Assembly (NCBI RefSeq): GCF_029222905.1
Contig: NZ_JARHUE010000006.1
Location: 101,399-165,398 of the forward strand
DNA length: 64,000 nucleotides
From: Neptuniibacter sp. CAU 1671
GTDB lineage: Bacteria; Pseudomonadota; Gammaproteobacteria; Pseudomonadales; Balneatricaceae
Direction: 5' to 3'
Below the pieces are notes generated by a model, which saw only the letters and a program-made list of their open reading frames with translations, was not told the origin of the DNA and searched no databases. A program made the translations under genes and the position numbers. How positions within the stretch are numbered: position 1 is the stretch's first letter; each line of letters starts with the position of its first letter. Shown one piece after another: positions 63,117 through 64,000 of the stretch.

Positions 63117-63857
63117 ATGAAACAACGTCCTACACCCTTTCTGCGAGTTCGTGCTGCTTTTTATTACGCCGGATTTTATGCGGTCACGCTTGTTTATGCC
63201 TGTGTCTGCCTGCTGATAGCGCCCTTGCTGCCTTTTCGGCCAAGGTTTGTCCTCATTACCGGGATTAATTATTTCTATCTCTTTTGGTTAAAAGTCTGTT
63301 GTGGTGTCAGCACGCAGGTTGAAGGGCGTGAGCATCTTCCCAAATCCGGCGCCTATGTAGTGGCGGCTAATCATCAGAGCGAATGGGAAACATTGTTTCT
63401 GCAAACGCTGGTGCGGCCGCAGTCTGCGGTGCTCAAGCGGGAATTGCTAAAAATCCCATTTTTTGGCTGGGTGCTGGCTTTGCTGAAACCCATTGCGCTC
63501 GATCGGAGTAAACGGCGCGAAGCCCTTAAACAGTTGCTTAAGCAGGGTGGAGAGAGGCTGCAGGAAAATATTCCTGTGCTGATCTTTCCTCAGGGCACGC
63601 GTGTCGCGGTCGGCAAGCTGGGCAAGTTCAACAAAGGCGCGGCTATGCTGGCGGTGAAGAATCAGGTGCCCCTGATTCCCCTGTACCACAATGCGGGTGA
63701 ATACTGGCCGGGTAAGAGTTTTGTTAAATACCCGGGGCAGGTCAAAGTCATCGTGGGTGAACCCGTTGATGTGCATGGCAAGTCAGTTGATGAGGTGCAC
63801 GAGCAGGTCGTGACCTGGCTCGAGGCCTGTTTGGCTGAACAGGCTACCGGCGAATAA
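63117..63857 (+). CDS. 1-acyl-sn-glycerol-3-phosphate acyltransferase (PlsC-type)
   Basis: A 246-residue membrane-associated acyltransferase that probably makes phosphatidic acid. An N-terminal hydrophobic stretch (YAGFYAVTLVYACVCLLIAP) is followed by motif I VAANHQSEWETLF (HX4E variant of HX4D), motif III VLIFPQGTR and motif IV VPLIPLYHNAG. The ATG follows the moaD stop with no gap, so it should be co-transcribed with moaC and moaD. The HX4E form is seen in other proteobacterial members and is not by itself a sign of inactivity. Confidence 0.85.
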   Translation: MKQRPTPFLRVRAAFYYAGFYAVTLVYACVCLLIAPLLPFRPRFVLITGINYFYLFWLKVCCGVSTQVEGREHLPKSGAYVVAANHQSEWETLFLQTLVRPQSAVLKRELLKIPFFGWVLALLKPIALDRSKRREALKQLLKQGGERLQENIPVLIFPQGTRVAVGKLGKFNKGAAMLAVKNQVPLIPLYHNAGEYWPGKSFVKYPGQVKVIVGEPVDVHGKSVDEVHEQVVTWLEACLAEQATGE

Positions 63858-63882
63858 TTTCAGTTTTATTTCCTTTCTCCTG

Positions 63883-63910
63883 TTGACCTAAAAAGTGTGG
63901 GGTGTAGAAT
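63883..63910 (+). promoter_or_regulatory. Strong stable-RNA-type promoter at the right edge
   Basis: TTGACC (63883-63888), a 16-base spacer and TAGAAT (63905-63910), then GCGCCTCC, a GC-rich discriminator. Transcription would start near 63917 and run out of the window. The style matches promoters of rRNA, tRNA or ribosomal-protein operons. No coding start is seen in the last 85 bases. Confidence 0.72.
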
Positions 63911-63917
63911 GCGCCTC

Positions 63918-63967
63918 CCTGACCTGACGAGGGCACTGCTAAGCAGGCTTTTGAAGTACAGGTCAGG
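63918..63967 (+). other. Long-range stem at the 5' end of the edge transcript
   Basis: CCTGACCTG (63918-63926) and CAGGTCAGG (63959-63967) form a perfect 9-bp stem that closes a 32-base loop containing a smaller stem CTGC-TAA-GCAG. It begins at the predicted transcription start, so the RNA 5' end would be sequestered. It could be an rRNA leader stem or a small RNA. Confidence 0.5.
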
Positions 63968-64000
63968 CCTTAGTAACTGAATGAAATTGTTTGTTTTTTG

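Overview
The window is a stretch of gammaproteobacterial chromosome. Gene content, gene order and protein features point to a marine Oceanospirillales-type bacterium related to the Pseudomonas lineage. EF-Tu has 407 residues with an acidic insertion ([15 protein letters not shown]). The zapA-ygfB-pepP-ubiH-ubiI-gcvT-gcvH order is the one known from Escherichia coli. The order HAD/rppH/ptsP/TSUP/lgt/thyA/folA, and then birA/coaX/tRNAs/tuf/secE/nusG/rplKAJL/rpoBC/str/S10/spc/alpha, is the one known from Pseudomonas. The genus is inferred, not proven.

Layout. (1) 1-6.7 kb: cell-division gene zapA with a small coiled-coil partner on the minus strand, then a plus-strand run for peptide turnover (pepP), two ubiquinone hydroxylases (ubiH, ubiI) and the glycine cleavage proteins T and H. 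gcvP does not follow. (2) 6.8-13.2 kb: an rRNA methyltransferase, an aldo/keto reductase, a CBS-domain protein, a HAD hydrolase, the RNA pyrophosphohydrolase RppH and the nitrogen-PTS enzyme PtsP. (3) 13.1-18.4 kb: an NRDE protein, a TSUP permease, lgt, a probable periplasmic sulfite dehydrogenase with its c-type cytochrome, and thyA. (4) 18.5-21.4 kb: folA, birA, coaX and a membrane-anchored SPOR-like protein.

(5) 21.4-53.6 kb: a 32-kb block of translation and transcription genes, all on the plus strand. It holds tRNA-Thr, Tyr, Gly and Thr, tufB, tRNA-Trp, secE, nusG, rplKAJL, rpoBC, rpsL, rpsG, fusA, tufA, and the S10, spc and alpha operons through rplQ. Strong sigma-70 promoters with GC-rich discriminators stand before the tRNA-tufB unit, tRNA-Trp-secE, S10 and rpsM. 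Terminator-like hairpins follow nusG, rplL, rpoC (two in tandem), tufA and rplQ. Further strong hairpins lie inside the spc operon. The two tuf genes look identical apart from the start codon and three silent changes at the 3' end.

(6) 53.6-55.3 kb: the only clearly accessory segment. A GC-rich, palindrome-rich non-coding stretch is followed by an AT-rich gene for a zinc-binding HNH-like protein of unknown role. (7) 55.3-64 kb: uvrA divergent from ssb, an RmlD-like protein that has lost its catalytic lysine, a SirB-like membrane protein, and moaA, moaC and moaD interleaved with two acyltransferase genes. moaE is not present. The right edge holds a strong stable-RNA-type promoter firing out of the window.

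Most of the window is highly conserved housekeeping DNA. The best candidates for something new are the HNH-like islet, the terminator-like hairpins inside ribosomal operons, the degenerate RmlD-like protein and the interleaved moa/acyltransferase cluster. None of these is proven here to be a new system.
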